From NCBI GenBank assembly GCA_025457915.1, contig JALOTL010000006.1:1-64000 (forward strand): 64,000 nucleotides of DNA. The letters are read 5' to 3'. Source of the stretch: Spirochaetota bacterium. Its GTDB lineage: Bacteria; Spirochaetota; UBA4802; UBA5550. Made by a program: the position numbers and the translations under genes. A model generated the notes under the pieces. The model saw only the letters and a program-made list of their open reading frames with translations. It had not been told where the DNA came from and searched no databases. Shown here piece after piece: positions 35,566-43,240 of the stretch (position 1 is the first letter of the stretch; the number at the start of each line of letters is the position of its first letter).

Positions 35566-35602
35566 GATAAGGGTTTCACGGTAGTGAAGCCCTTATCTTT
35601 TT
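35566..35602 (+). terminator. Intrinsic terminator of tRNA-Asn
   Basis: A 14-bp stem GATAAGGGTTTCAC / GTGAAGCCCTTATC (one G-U pair) with a GGTA loop is directly followed by TTTTT. This is the clearest intrinsic terminator in the window. Confidence 0.92.
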
Positions 35603-35642
35603 CAAAAATCTATAATTTGATTAAAAAATAAATCGATGAAGT

Positions 35643-37793
35643 TTATATTTTCATTTTATTGGCGCTTTTCGGCGTAATTTTTTTATACCGCTTCTTCATC
35701 CAGTTTTTCAGGTCAGAAATATACCACTTCGAGAATCTCCTGTCGCTCGGACCGCCGGCGATATTGGTATGGGCCTCATCCTTTGAAAAATCAGTTACAA
35801 AACGAAATGACGGGAAAAATGTCGTGAGGCGTCCCGCCGCACGGTAGATCTGTCCCTGGTGGATTGTCGCCCTTCCCCCCGGAAGCGGATATGGTCCCCT
35901 GTCAAAGCCGAGAATCCTCGGCAGTTTGCCGTCAAAAAGAATATTCTTAAAAAGCACACCGTGCGTTTTTCCCCAGGGAATGGGTTTAACGCCGAGATAT
36001 TTTTCAATCGCGCCGGTATAGATTTCATCGCGGGATTTTCCGCCGAACCATGCGGACTTTTTCGCGAGAAGTATCCTGTCGAAGTTCTGGTAAAAATCGA
36101 CAAACAGGCCTGTTTCCTTTCCGAAAAAATCAACCGCTCCTTCACCCATGCCATTTTTACCAAAAACCTCGAGAAAAAGCCCCCGGTATAATTCCTCGAA
36201 AAGATAGGCGGCTTTTGAATCAAGTGAATATTCACAATTCCAATCCCTCAGGACTCTGCCCTGCTCGGTATCGGGGAGCAGGGGTCTTATGATTTTCATG
36301 AAAAGCTCGGCCTGCAGCGAATATACGTCATAATGCATTTTGAAAACATCTTCGGGAGTGAAAGAATCACCCTTTTCAAGGATATCATTGATCCTGTCTG
36401 CACGGTATGATCCCATGGGCATGTTTATGGGCTTCACTTTACCGTATTTATTCAAATCATGATTTGCCGTTGCGAAAAAGCCTTTAACGGGATTATACGC
36501 CCTGGGCAGATCGCGGTAGTTTACAAGACCTTTCCAGTTATTTTTTTTATCCCATCCCGGGAGCGGTATGAATCCGCTAACACCCGGACGCCTTTTTGGG
36601 ACAAGTCCCGACATCTGGAAGCCGATGTTGCCGTGCCTGTCAGCAAGCACCCAGTTCCAGAACGCTTCAATCTGGCCAAGGGCGTCCATGCCCTCCCTCA
36701 CGTTCCGCGCGTCCCAGAGTTTGAGAAAGTACTTCATTGACTGCAAACCGGATTCGGCCGCAGTCCATCTGCTAGAAAGATAATAGCCGTTTTCTGACGG
36801 ATCGCCGTTAAGTACTCCGTGATCATTTTCATAAAAGGTCAGCTCGACTGGAGTTTTCTTTTTCCGGAGGATAAACTCCTTTCGGACCTCGAAGTCCTTC
36901 CATTTCCCGTCATACCGGTACCGGCCGTTTTTACATTCTTCAATCCAGGAATCGATGCAGTCAATGAAGGCATATGTAACGCCCCAGGACAGATCGTTGC
37001 TGCGCCCGATGATAAATGCCGGCGCGCCTGCCATTGTTGCACCGATAATGTATCGTCCCCCGATATCCGCCGCCATCTCATACCAGACGTTCGGCAGCCT
37101 GTTCACCTCGAGGTGAGGATCGTTTGACAGGATCGGCTTTCCCGACGCGGTCTTCTTTCCCGAGATGACCCAGTTGTTGGATGCCATCATCCTCGGAACG
37201 GCTTTCCCCCAGAGGGTTTCCGGCGGTACGACCTTTTCCTGAAGTTTGACTTTTTTCAGGAGTCCGACGTCCAGCCCCTTAAGATTCCCTGGAAATAGTT
37301 CTTCGAGCAACGGGACCGGGACATTATTCTGGACCATTTCGACGAACATGCGCTCCATTTCATCCTGGGATTGCGAAAGTGTCAAATAACCTGCCATCCG
37401 CGCGATAATGATGGTGTGCTCGGCCTTCCATGCTTCAGGTCGGTAGCCCAATAATTTGAATTCACCGGGGATGCTTTCATTAAAAGCGTCATTCACCCCC
37501 TGAACGTACGAATCGAGGACCTGTTTCTCGAGATCGCCGATACCAGCGATGTATCTTTCCGTGTTTCCGCGCCAGTTCATTTTTCTGAAGAAGGTATCGA
37601 TTTGAAGAGAAGTATCGCTGGAATCAAGAAGTTCGCTAAGCCTTCCTTCGCCCAGTATCCGCATAAGGATCATCTGCATGCCCCTGTCCCTGGCATGCAT
37701 ATATCCCATCCCGTAATACACGTCGGCTTTATTTTCCGCCTCTATGTGAGGAATGCCATTCTCATCACGGTATATCGTTATATTCTTTTTCAT
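35643..37793 (-). CDS. Penicillin-acylase-family N-terminal nucleophile hydrolase without signal peptide
   Basis: Family S45 Ntn hydrolase; members cleave amide bonds (beta-lactam side chains, acyl-homoserine lactones, other N-acyl substrates) after autocatalytic splitting into two chains. The expected nucleophile serine follows the alanine in MMASNNWVISGKK (about residue 205), and SNDPHLE comes shortly after. The N-terminal YRDENGIPHIEAENKADVYYGMGYMHARDR is the family alpha-chain start. AGGAG lies six bases before the ATG, so the start is firm, yet no signal peptide exists, unlike most periplasmic relatives. The substrate is unknown. It stands alone, downstream of a compound palindrome. Confidence 0.88.
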   Translation of the reverse strand: MKKNITIYRDENGIPHIEAENKADVYYGMGYMHARDRGMQMILMRILGEGRLSELLDSSDTSLQIDTFFRKMNWRGNTERYIAGIGDLEKQVLDSYVQGVNDAFNESIPGEFKLLGYRPEAWKAEHTIIIARMAGYLTLSQSQDEMERMFVEMVQNNVPVPLLEELFPGNLKGLDVGLLKKVKLQEKVVPPETLWGKAVPRMMASNNWVISGKKTASGKPILSNDPHLEVNRLPNVWYEMAADIGGRYIIGATMAGAPAFIIGRSNDLSWGVTYAFIDCIDSWIEECKNGRYRYDGKWKDFEVRKEFILRKKKTPVELTFYENDHGVLNGDPSENGYYLSSRWTAAESGLQSMKYFLKLWDARNVREGMDALGQIEAFWNWVLADRHGNIGFQMSGLVPKRRPGVSGFIPLPGWDKKNNWKGLVNYRDLPRAYNPVKGFFATANHDLNKYGKVKPINMPMGSYRADRINDILEKGDSFTPEDVFKMHYDVYSLQAELFMKIIRPLLPDTEQGRVLRDWNCEYSLDSKAAYLFEELYRGLFLEVFGKNGMGEGAVDFFGKETGLFVDFYQNFDRILLAKKSAWFGGKSRDEIYTGAIEKYLGVKPIPWGKTHGVLFKNILFDGKLPRILGFDRGPYPLPGGRATIHQGQIYRAAGRLTTFFPSFRFVTDFSKDEAHTNIAGGPSDRRFSKWYISDLKNWMKKRYKKITPKSANKMKI

Positions 37794-38149
37794 TGATCAC
37801 TCCTGTGCGATGAAATCATTCTGTTTACTCAATTAAACTTGATATAACAAAATTAATATACCATGCCTGTGAAGATGATAATGAATTTGTTTTATCTTAA
37901 AAATTGAAATCCAGTTGCGTTATTCCTGTTTATAAATTAGGTCTTTGCCGGTTAAATGTCAAGTTTGACAGGTTAAATCAATACTGCGGGCATGAAACGT
38001 TAAAACAGGGATGCAAATCCGGCTTTATGAAATTAGAGCAAGGCATAATATATGTGCGCATATAAACCGGGAAATGTAATAATATGGATAAATGCATTGA
38101 TAATTGTACAATCGTAGCGCCTATTGCATGAATCGCAGAAACGATAATT
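37794..38149. other. Intergenic region between the B2 gene and the penicillin-acylase gene
   Basis: 356 bases without a convincing gene; a 78-codon minus frame overlapping the end of B2 has no coding character. It contains the repeat/palindrome cluster at 37950-37978. A minus-strand TTGACA with a weak -10 (TAATTT after 17 bases) is a candidate promoter for the acylase gene. Confidence 0.6.
37950..37978. promoter_or_regulatory. Operator-like compound repeat upstream of the acylase gene
   Basis: Two copies of GGTTAAAT (37950-37957 and 37971-37978) are spaced exactly 21 bp start to start, two helical turns. They flank and partly overlap the palindrome TGTCAA-GT-TTGACA (37957-37970). The left half of the palindrome is the minus-strand -35 TTGACA of a possible acylase promoter, so a dimeric regulator could cover it. 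Confidence 0.35.
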
Positions 38150-39292
38150 TTACTGCAGCTTCTTGATGTTGTGGGTATAATCAGTTCTATAAAATTTTGG
38201 GTCCTTGTATCCAATGCCCGGCAGCCAGTTGATTACGATCCCGGCCATTATCCTGCCCCTGGGTGAAACCGACACCCACAGACCCGGTGAAACCTCCTCA
38301 ATTTTCATCCAGCCGGGATAAAAATTAAACTGGAGCAGCTGGTCATAGTTGAAGTTGACGATCATTGAGGCGAGGAGGGAATTGTATTTATCCAGAAATA
38401 TACCGCCGCTGTAAACCATGCTTACCGTTTTCCCGGCCCCCACCAGATTAACCACGACCAGCCTTTTGGTCCTTGTGCCGAAACCGAAAGACAGAGCCAT
38501 ACCGTTGTCCCATTTGTATGATAGGCCGAATATTTCGTTCATGCCCCAGTATACGAATAAATGATAGTGCCTGTTGTCGAAAAACGGGAATTTCCATTTT
38601 AATGAAAAATACTGACCGACGTTTTCGAGCGATTTGTCGGGAAACATGAAGGTCGGCTGCATGTCCCAGTTCGCCATGTTAAGCGATTTGTATAGATTCT
38701 TTACAGGTTCGATGCTTACAAGGAACGGCGCCAGAAGATCGAAAATCCAGAGGTCCGCAACCGGGTCGATAGTTCGTCCCTTGTAATAACCGTTTTCAAC
38801 CACTTCGTTCAGCCAGTGATATGCGTAATAGGTAGTAAAAGCGAAAAAATGAGGTGCCGGAATATTATAATAATTGAAATAATCCACGAGAGACCCGTAA
38901 ATAATCCCGCCCCCGATGAGGTGGAGACTGTAGTTCGGGGGCCACTTCGCCCTTTTATCAATGGTCATGGGAAAGACTTCGGTCTCGAGGAAATTTTTCC
39001 AGCCACCGGTATATTTTACCGCGTCAACCGGATGACTGATGTTTTTCCAAATAGTTGCATGGCTTCCCATGTAAGGAATCCTGAAAATGTTGTGGTCGTT
39101 TCCTGGCCGGCCCTGGAAAATATCAAAACCGCCGTTCAGCATCATGTTGAGCGGATTAAAGCGGTATTCCGATCCGTAATCCTTTCCTGTATAAAATCCA
39201 TAAGTTGGACAGAAAAGGCTTTTCTCATTTGCAAGGATTTCAAATGGAGTTGAAATAACTATCAAGAGAATAAAAGTTTTAAGCAGCCGCAT
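38150..39292 (-). CDS. B2: outer-membrane-type protein, second copy of the B family
   Basis: The start at ATG 39292 gives a signal peptide (RLLKTFILLIVISTPFEILA); the frame extends 22 codons further without one. The ~380-residue protein is a clear paralogue of B1. Shared segments are SHP near residue 90, (Y/W)SLHLxGG, a helix with NE(V/A)VE, then D-x-(V/I)AD-x-x-x-FD-x-LA-x-FL. In the C-terminal half both have (D)(K/R)(Y/N)N(S/A)LL, YP followed by IE, and GL(W/F). The C-terminal half alternates aromatic and small residues like an outer-membrane barrel. Not recognised as a named family; the HP/E/D arrangement loosely recalls DUF3943-type barrels. Last gene of the A1-B1-A2-B2 run. Confidence 0.7.
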   Translation of the reverse strand: MRLLKTFILLIVISTPFEILANEKSLFCPTYGFYTGKDYGSEYRFNPLNMMLNGGFDIFQGRPGNDHNIFRIPYMGSHATIWKNISHPVDAVKYTGGWKNFLETEVFPMTIDKRAKWPPNYSLHLIGGGIIYGSLVDYFNYYNIPAPHFFAFTTYYAYHWLNEVVENGYYKGRTIDPVADLWIFDLLAPFLVSIEPVKNLYKSLNMANWDMQPTFMFPDKSLENVGQYFSLKWKFPFFDNRHYHLFVYWGMNEIFGLSYKWDNGMALSFGFGTRTKRLVVVNLVGAGKTVSMVYSGGIFLDKYNSLLASMIVNFNYDQLLQFNFYPGWMKIEEVSPGLWVSVSPRGRIMAGIVINWLPGIGYKDPKFYRTDYTHNIKKLQ

Positions 39293-39399
39293 CCGGTCAA
39301 ACCCGCATCGTTCCGGTTCTCTTATGAAGTCTGATATAATTGTAAATAAATATTTCATTAAGATTTATTGTGCAAAATAATTCAATCTGTCTCAAGAAT

Positions 39400-40467
39400 T
39401 CAAATATGAAATCCTAAAGAAAATTCGACTCCAAGCTCGCTGAAGGATATTGATTTGCTCCAATCATAATATGTCGTTACCCCGCGCTTAAGGTTAACAC
39501 TCGTCAGGCAGTAAATGGCATTGAAACCGAAGGTCAGCGGCGCCCACCTGTCCAGGGATACATGCGGCCCCAGACCGAAGCGCATGGTGTACCCAGTCAC
39601 CCTTGAAGAGTAATTGATATAATTCAAGGGATAAATATGGTTGTCTCCAATTTTCATCAGGTCCAGGTAGAAAATGCCGGTTTTTCTCAATGCCGGAGCG
39701 GTTGAAAGTCTTCCGTCGATCAATGTTCCGAAGAGCGCGTAGGTATTGATATAAAAGCTTAAATTCCTGTTATTGGTATTGAAAATCCAGTTAATAACCG
39801 GCCCCGCTGACCAGTACTTGAATGTCATCAGGCGGCCGCTTGTAAACACCTTCGTTGGATCCATCGCCCTTTCGATTTTTTCCAGAAACATGCCGTGTAT
39901 AATATCCGTGAAAACAACTTCGTAGCCATATCTGCCCCTTACACCGAACTTGATGCCGGTGAAATCAAGCCACCTCTTTTGCGGAAATTTAATTGATGGC
40001 GCCATTAGATCAAGGTTTACGGACCAGTTTACGGAATAGTTGAGCATTCGAAAATCGAAATAGCCGTATGTTGCGACAAGGGACGGATTTTTTATATCAT
40101 AAGCTTTTTTTTCCTTCTTTGCAAGTTCACCCGTAATCGTGGAATAACCTGCGGATATCCCGATCCAGAGAAATGAATCATGGAAACCTGCCAGCGGGGC
40201 ATTGTAAGCCGGGTCTGTATCCTGTTTCTTTTTTTCATTTATTTTTATCTTTGCCGGGCCGTCAAAGAATATATCTTTTACCATGTCGCGGCGAATGACC
40301 TCTCTTTTCCCGTCTGCGTTAACATAAATAACGGAATTATCAGTCACCTTGTCAATCTTTCCGGTTATTATTTTACCGCTGTTCAGTAAAATTTCATCTG
40401 GAAACGCCAGGAAAGGAATTAAGACCATTGAAAGCGAAAAAATTGTTTTTTTTATTCCGAGTTTCAT
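39400..40467 (-). CDS. A2: exported barrel-like protein with one N-terminal beta repeat
   Basis: Signal peptide (TIFSLSMVLIPFLAFPDE), then one copy of a small beta module (ILLNSGKIITGKIDKVTDN ... IRRDMVKDIFF, about residues 28-72). A linker rich in K/D comes next, and then a ~260-residue barrel-like domain ending in FSLGFHI. The barrel domain is clearly homologous to A1 (both contain GDNHIYPxNYxNYS, GYTMRFGxGPH and RxWAP or KWAP). The frame's first codon is a TTG; the ATG at 40467 is the better start. Not recognised as a named family. It begins 22 bases after B1 ends. Confidence 0.7.
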   Translation of the reverse strand: MKLGIKKTIFSLSMVLIPFLAFPDEILLNSGKIITGKIDKVTDNSVIYVNADGKREVIRRDMVKDIFFDGPAKIKINEKKKQDTDPAYNAPLAGFHDSFLWIGISAGYSTITGELAKKEKKAYDIKNPSLVATYGYFDFRMLNYSVNWSVNLDLMAPSIKFPQKRWLDFTGIKFGVRGRYGYEVVFTDIIHGMFLEKIERAMDPTKVFTSGRLMTFKYWSAGPVINWIFNTNNRNLSFYINTYALFGTLIDGRLSTAPALRKTGIFYLDLMKIGDNHIYPLNYINYSSRVTGYTMRFGLGPHVSLDRWAPLTFGFNAIYCLTSVNLKRGVTTYYDWSKSISFSELGVEFSLGFHI

Positions 40468-40489
40468 ATGCAATAGTATGGGCTTCCCA

Positions 40490-41572
40490 TTAAATGTGCC
40501 ATCCGAAACCGAAAGGCATGTTGATATTCATACCGAATACCGGTCTCTTCTTGCCGTTGATGGCAAAAAACAAACCTATGTCCATATCTTCGATTCTAAT
40601 TGCCGGCGGATAAACGTTAAGGCGCACGAGATAATCCTGCGTGCCGTGAAATATAAGCGACCACAGCAGGGCATTGTTCCTGTCATAATATATGCCGGCG
40701 GCGAGCTTGGTCTGGTGGGCCGTATCTGTAAGCGTGGTTCCATGACGGAATGGATTTACCACCGCGACGCCGGAGCTGATGCTTATATAGTCGTTTCCTG
40801 TCGTATTGATGCTCACGCCGAACATGTAGTGCATTCCCATGATGATAAAAGGCCTTACCTTCTTTCCGAAAACATACGGTCGGAACACATAGCTGCCGCT
40901 GGCATTGTTTATCTGAAGGCTCTTCAAGTCCATGATGGGTTGACCGTACCATGCCCTCATCTGCAGGTTGTTGTAGAAAAATTTTGTTATCGAATCGTTC
41001 AAAAAAAGAAAACAGGCTAGAAAATCGAAAAAATAAAAATCCGCTATATGGTCTATGGCGTAAAGTTTGTTCGGCGTTTCCTCGACGGCTTCATTTCCAA
41101 GACGGGTTGCGTAAACCGTTATGAATGCAAAAATATATGGAAGAAAAAATCCCTGATAATCATAGTATTCTGCCATGGTCCGGAAATCATACGCGCCGCC
41201 GACCAGATGCAGGGACCAGTTCGGAAGACCCGGCACTCCGAATAATTCGTTTGTTATCAGCTTTCTGACTCCGCCTGAGCGTCTTATCGTCTTGATGGGA
41301 TGAGAAACCTGGTTTATTATTTTTGAATGTTTTCTTAGATACTGATACTGATTGAATGCTTTGGGTTCCTGAACTGTATCGAAGGCCAGGTTAAGGTAAT
41401 AAGTGATAGGAAAAAAATCATAATTCAAAGTGCGCGTGTCTTCATTATAAAGCAAATGAGGCTTGATGCTTCTCTCCCTGTTTTCATCGGCAAAAGATGA
41501 TGAGGTTGAAAACATGATCAAAACAGACAGGGGAAATAAAAAAAAGAATTTTCTTATCCGTTTTAAAAACAT
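40490..41572 (-). CDS. B1: outer-membrane-type protein, first copy of the B family
   Basis: 360 residues with a signal peptide (FFFLFPLSVLIMFSTSSSFA). The first half is helical and holds conserved-looking polar residues: SHPIKTIRRSGG, NWSLHLVGGAYDFRTMAEYYDYQ, GNEAVEE and DHIADFYFFDFLACFLF. The second half is barrel-like and ends in GWHI. Pairwise comparison by eye with B2 shows co-linear matches over the whole length. Family unknown. The histidine and acidic residues inside the helical part could form an active site, as in outer-membrane lipid-modifying enzymes, but this is speculation. Confidence 0.7.
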   Translation of the reverse strand: MFLKRIRKFFFLFPLSVLIMFSTSSSFADENRERSIKPHLLYNEDTRTLNYDFFPITYYLNLAFDTVQEPKAFNQYQYLRKHSKIINQVSHPIKTIRRSGGVRKLITNELFGVPGLPNWSLHLVGGAYDFRTMAEYYDYQGFFLPYIFAFITVYATRLGNEAVEETPNKLYAIDHIADFYFFDFLACFLFLNDSITKFFYNNLQMRAWYGQPIMDLKSLQINNASGSYVFRPYVFGKKVRPFIIMGMHYMFGVSINTTGNDYISISSGVAVVNPFRHGTTLTDTAHQTKLAAGIYYDRNNALLWSLIFHGTQDYLVRLNVYPPAIRIEDMDIGLFFAINGKKRPVFGMNINMPFGFGWHI

Positions 41573-41664
41573 GGAATAATACCATTTGGCAGTAAACTAT
41601 TGCTGATCAATCCGTATTTCACTTCAGCGCGCTTCGATTGATATTCATTACACATATAATACCG

Positions 41665-42927
41665 TCAAATATACAGCCCGAGCGAGAGTTCTAACCCGAA
41701 TTCCCCGACCGGCATTGTTTTCTTCCAGTCATAGTACGAGGTGATTCCCCTTCGTAATTTCAATACCGAACTTGAATAAATCGCGTTTGCGCCGATGGTT
41801 ACCGGCGCCCATTTATTGAAACTCATATGTGGACCGATTCCGAAACGCATGGTATATCCGCCAACTTTTGTCGAATAGTTCACATAGTTGAAGGGATAAA
41901 TATGGTTGTCCCCGATCCCCAATAGATCCAGGTAAAACAGGCCGGTTTTTCTGGTGGCCACTGCAGATGCAAGTCTGCCGTCTATTATGGTACCAAAGGC
42001 CGCGTATAGATTCAATAAAAAACTAAAATTATCTCCAGGCGGGCTGATGATAAAATCAATTACCGGTCCTGTTCCCCAGTATTTGTACGTAAGGAGCCTG
42101 CCCTTCGTCATAGTTTTCACGTCGGCTGAATGCTGGATTTTTTTTGCGAAATTGCCGTGCCTTATGCTGCTGGTGATATCAGAGTTGCCGTACCTTGCCT
42201 TTACACCGAATTTAATACCCGTTAAATCAACGCTTTTCTTGCGCGCAAATTTTATGGCCGGCAGCATCAGGTCGAGATCCGCGGACCAGTTGAAAACATA
42301 GCTTGTAAGCTCGTATTCTAAAAAACCATAAGTCGCGACCATCAGGGGCTGTTTCAGCTTGAACGCCCTGTTCTCTTTTTTCAACAATTCACCGTACATC
42401 TCCCCAAAAGCAACGGCAACAGATATTCTCATGAAGGAATCCATGAATCCGCCGGATACGGTACCTGAAGATAAATTCGATTCAACCGTTCCGGTACCGT
42501 CCGGCTTTCCGGATTTTTTCGAATCATTCGCGAAATTTATTGTATTGCCCGTTTCTCCCAGAAAAACCCTTTCGACTGAATCCCGCCTGATTTCAGATTT
42601 TTTCGCGTCCGGGAGCGTGTATGCTATCGAGGTTGCCGTGATCTGATTGATTCTGCAGTCGATGATTCCGCCTTCCCTGAGGTAAATACTGTCATGTATA
42701 TTTTTCAGGAAAAGGATCTGCTGACCGTTTTTATATATTATTTTTGATACTTTTTCAAGATCCTCTTCGCCGAAGAGTGAAAAGCCCGCGGGTTTGTATT
42801 CAATCTTTTTTTTGGTTATCCGTATTATTTCACCTTCAAGCATTCTACCGTTCTTCAAATGTATTTCATCTGCATGGAGAATACATGCCGTAAAGACAAT
42901 GACCATAATGAATCCGATCATCCTCAT
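41665..42927 (-). CDS. A1: exported barrel-like protein with two N-terminal beta repeats
   Basis: 420 residues with a signal peptide (IGFIMVIVFTACILHADE). Two tandem copies of a small beta module follow: IHLKNGRMLEGEIIRITKKKIEYK and, about 50 residues later, IYLREGGIIDCRINQITATSIAYT ending in IRRDSVERVFLG. A Ser/Gly-rich linker (about 130-160) leads to a C-terminal barrel-like domain with GDNHIYPFNYVNYS and GYTMRFGIGPHMSFNKWAP, ending LSLGLYI. Paralogue of A2, which keeps only one beta module. An AGGG precedes the ATG. First gene of the four-gene run; its promoter should be in the 313-base gap upstream. Confidence 0.7.
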   Translation of the reverse strand: MRMIGFIMVIVFTACILHADEIHLKNGRMLEGEIIRITKKKIEYKPAGFSLFGEEDLEKVSKIIYKNGQQILFLKNIHDSIYLREGGIIDCRINQITATSIAYTLPDAKKSEIRRDSVERVFLGETGNTINFANDSKKSGKPDGTGTVESNLSSGTVSGGFMDSFMRISVAVAFGEMYGELLKKENRAFKLKQPLMVATYGFLEYELTSYVFNWSADLDLMLPAIKFARKKSVDLTGIKFGVKARYGNSDITSSIRHGNFAKKIQHSADVKTMTKGRLLTYKYWGTGPVIDFIISPPGDNFSFLLNLYAAFGTIIDGRLASAVATRKTGLFYLDLLGIGDNHIYPFNYVNYSTKVGGYTMRFGIGPHMSFNKWAPVTIGANAIYSSSVLKLRRGITSYYDWKKTMPVGEFGLELSLGLYI

Positions 42928-43240
42928 CTTGATTCCCTATATACGGAAGACTTATTTATAAATAAAGTCGGTTTAATCATGTTCATATTGATTTTATCAT
43001 TTTTTCCAATATAAAAAATAACTGTATAATTACATAATTTTTAATATAAAAGATGAAATTAATCATTTGATTAATATACCGATGATATTTATCAAGATAA
43101 TTTTGTTGTTTAATATTGAATTAATTGAAAACTGTTAAACATGGCATGACTTGTTGACAGGCATGAATTGAGGATTGGTACAGGTCTTATCGGCTGATCA
43201 TCATTCGGGTTTAAATCAAGACTGGATATCAAGTCCGGGA
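42928..43240. other. AT-rich intergenic region upstream of the A1-B1-A2-B2 run
   Basis: 313 bases between the SulP gene end and A1. Very AT-rich, no gene seen. It contains the palindrome at 43059-43074 and is expected to hold the A1 promoter; no single -35/-10 pair stands out. Confidence 0.6.
43059..43074. promoter_or_regulatory. Palindrome upstream of A1
   Basis: TTAATCA-TT-TGATTAA, a perfect 7-bp inverted repeat, about 130-150 bases upstream of the A1 ATG. It could be an operator; in such AT-rich DNA chance is a real alternative. Confidence 0.25.

Noticed and set aside
35268-35579. Minus-strand 103-codon frame across tRNA-Asn
   Set aside because: It is the antisense of the tRNA and terminator (CSPGRTRTYDQ-type spurious protein commonly mis-called over tRNAs).
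37978-38214. 78-codon minus frame in the gap after B2
   Set aside because: Low-complexity, cysteine-rich composition unlike neighbours, no Shine-Dalgarno, overlaps the 3' end of B2.
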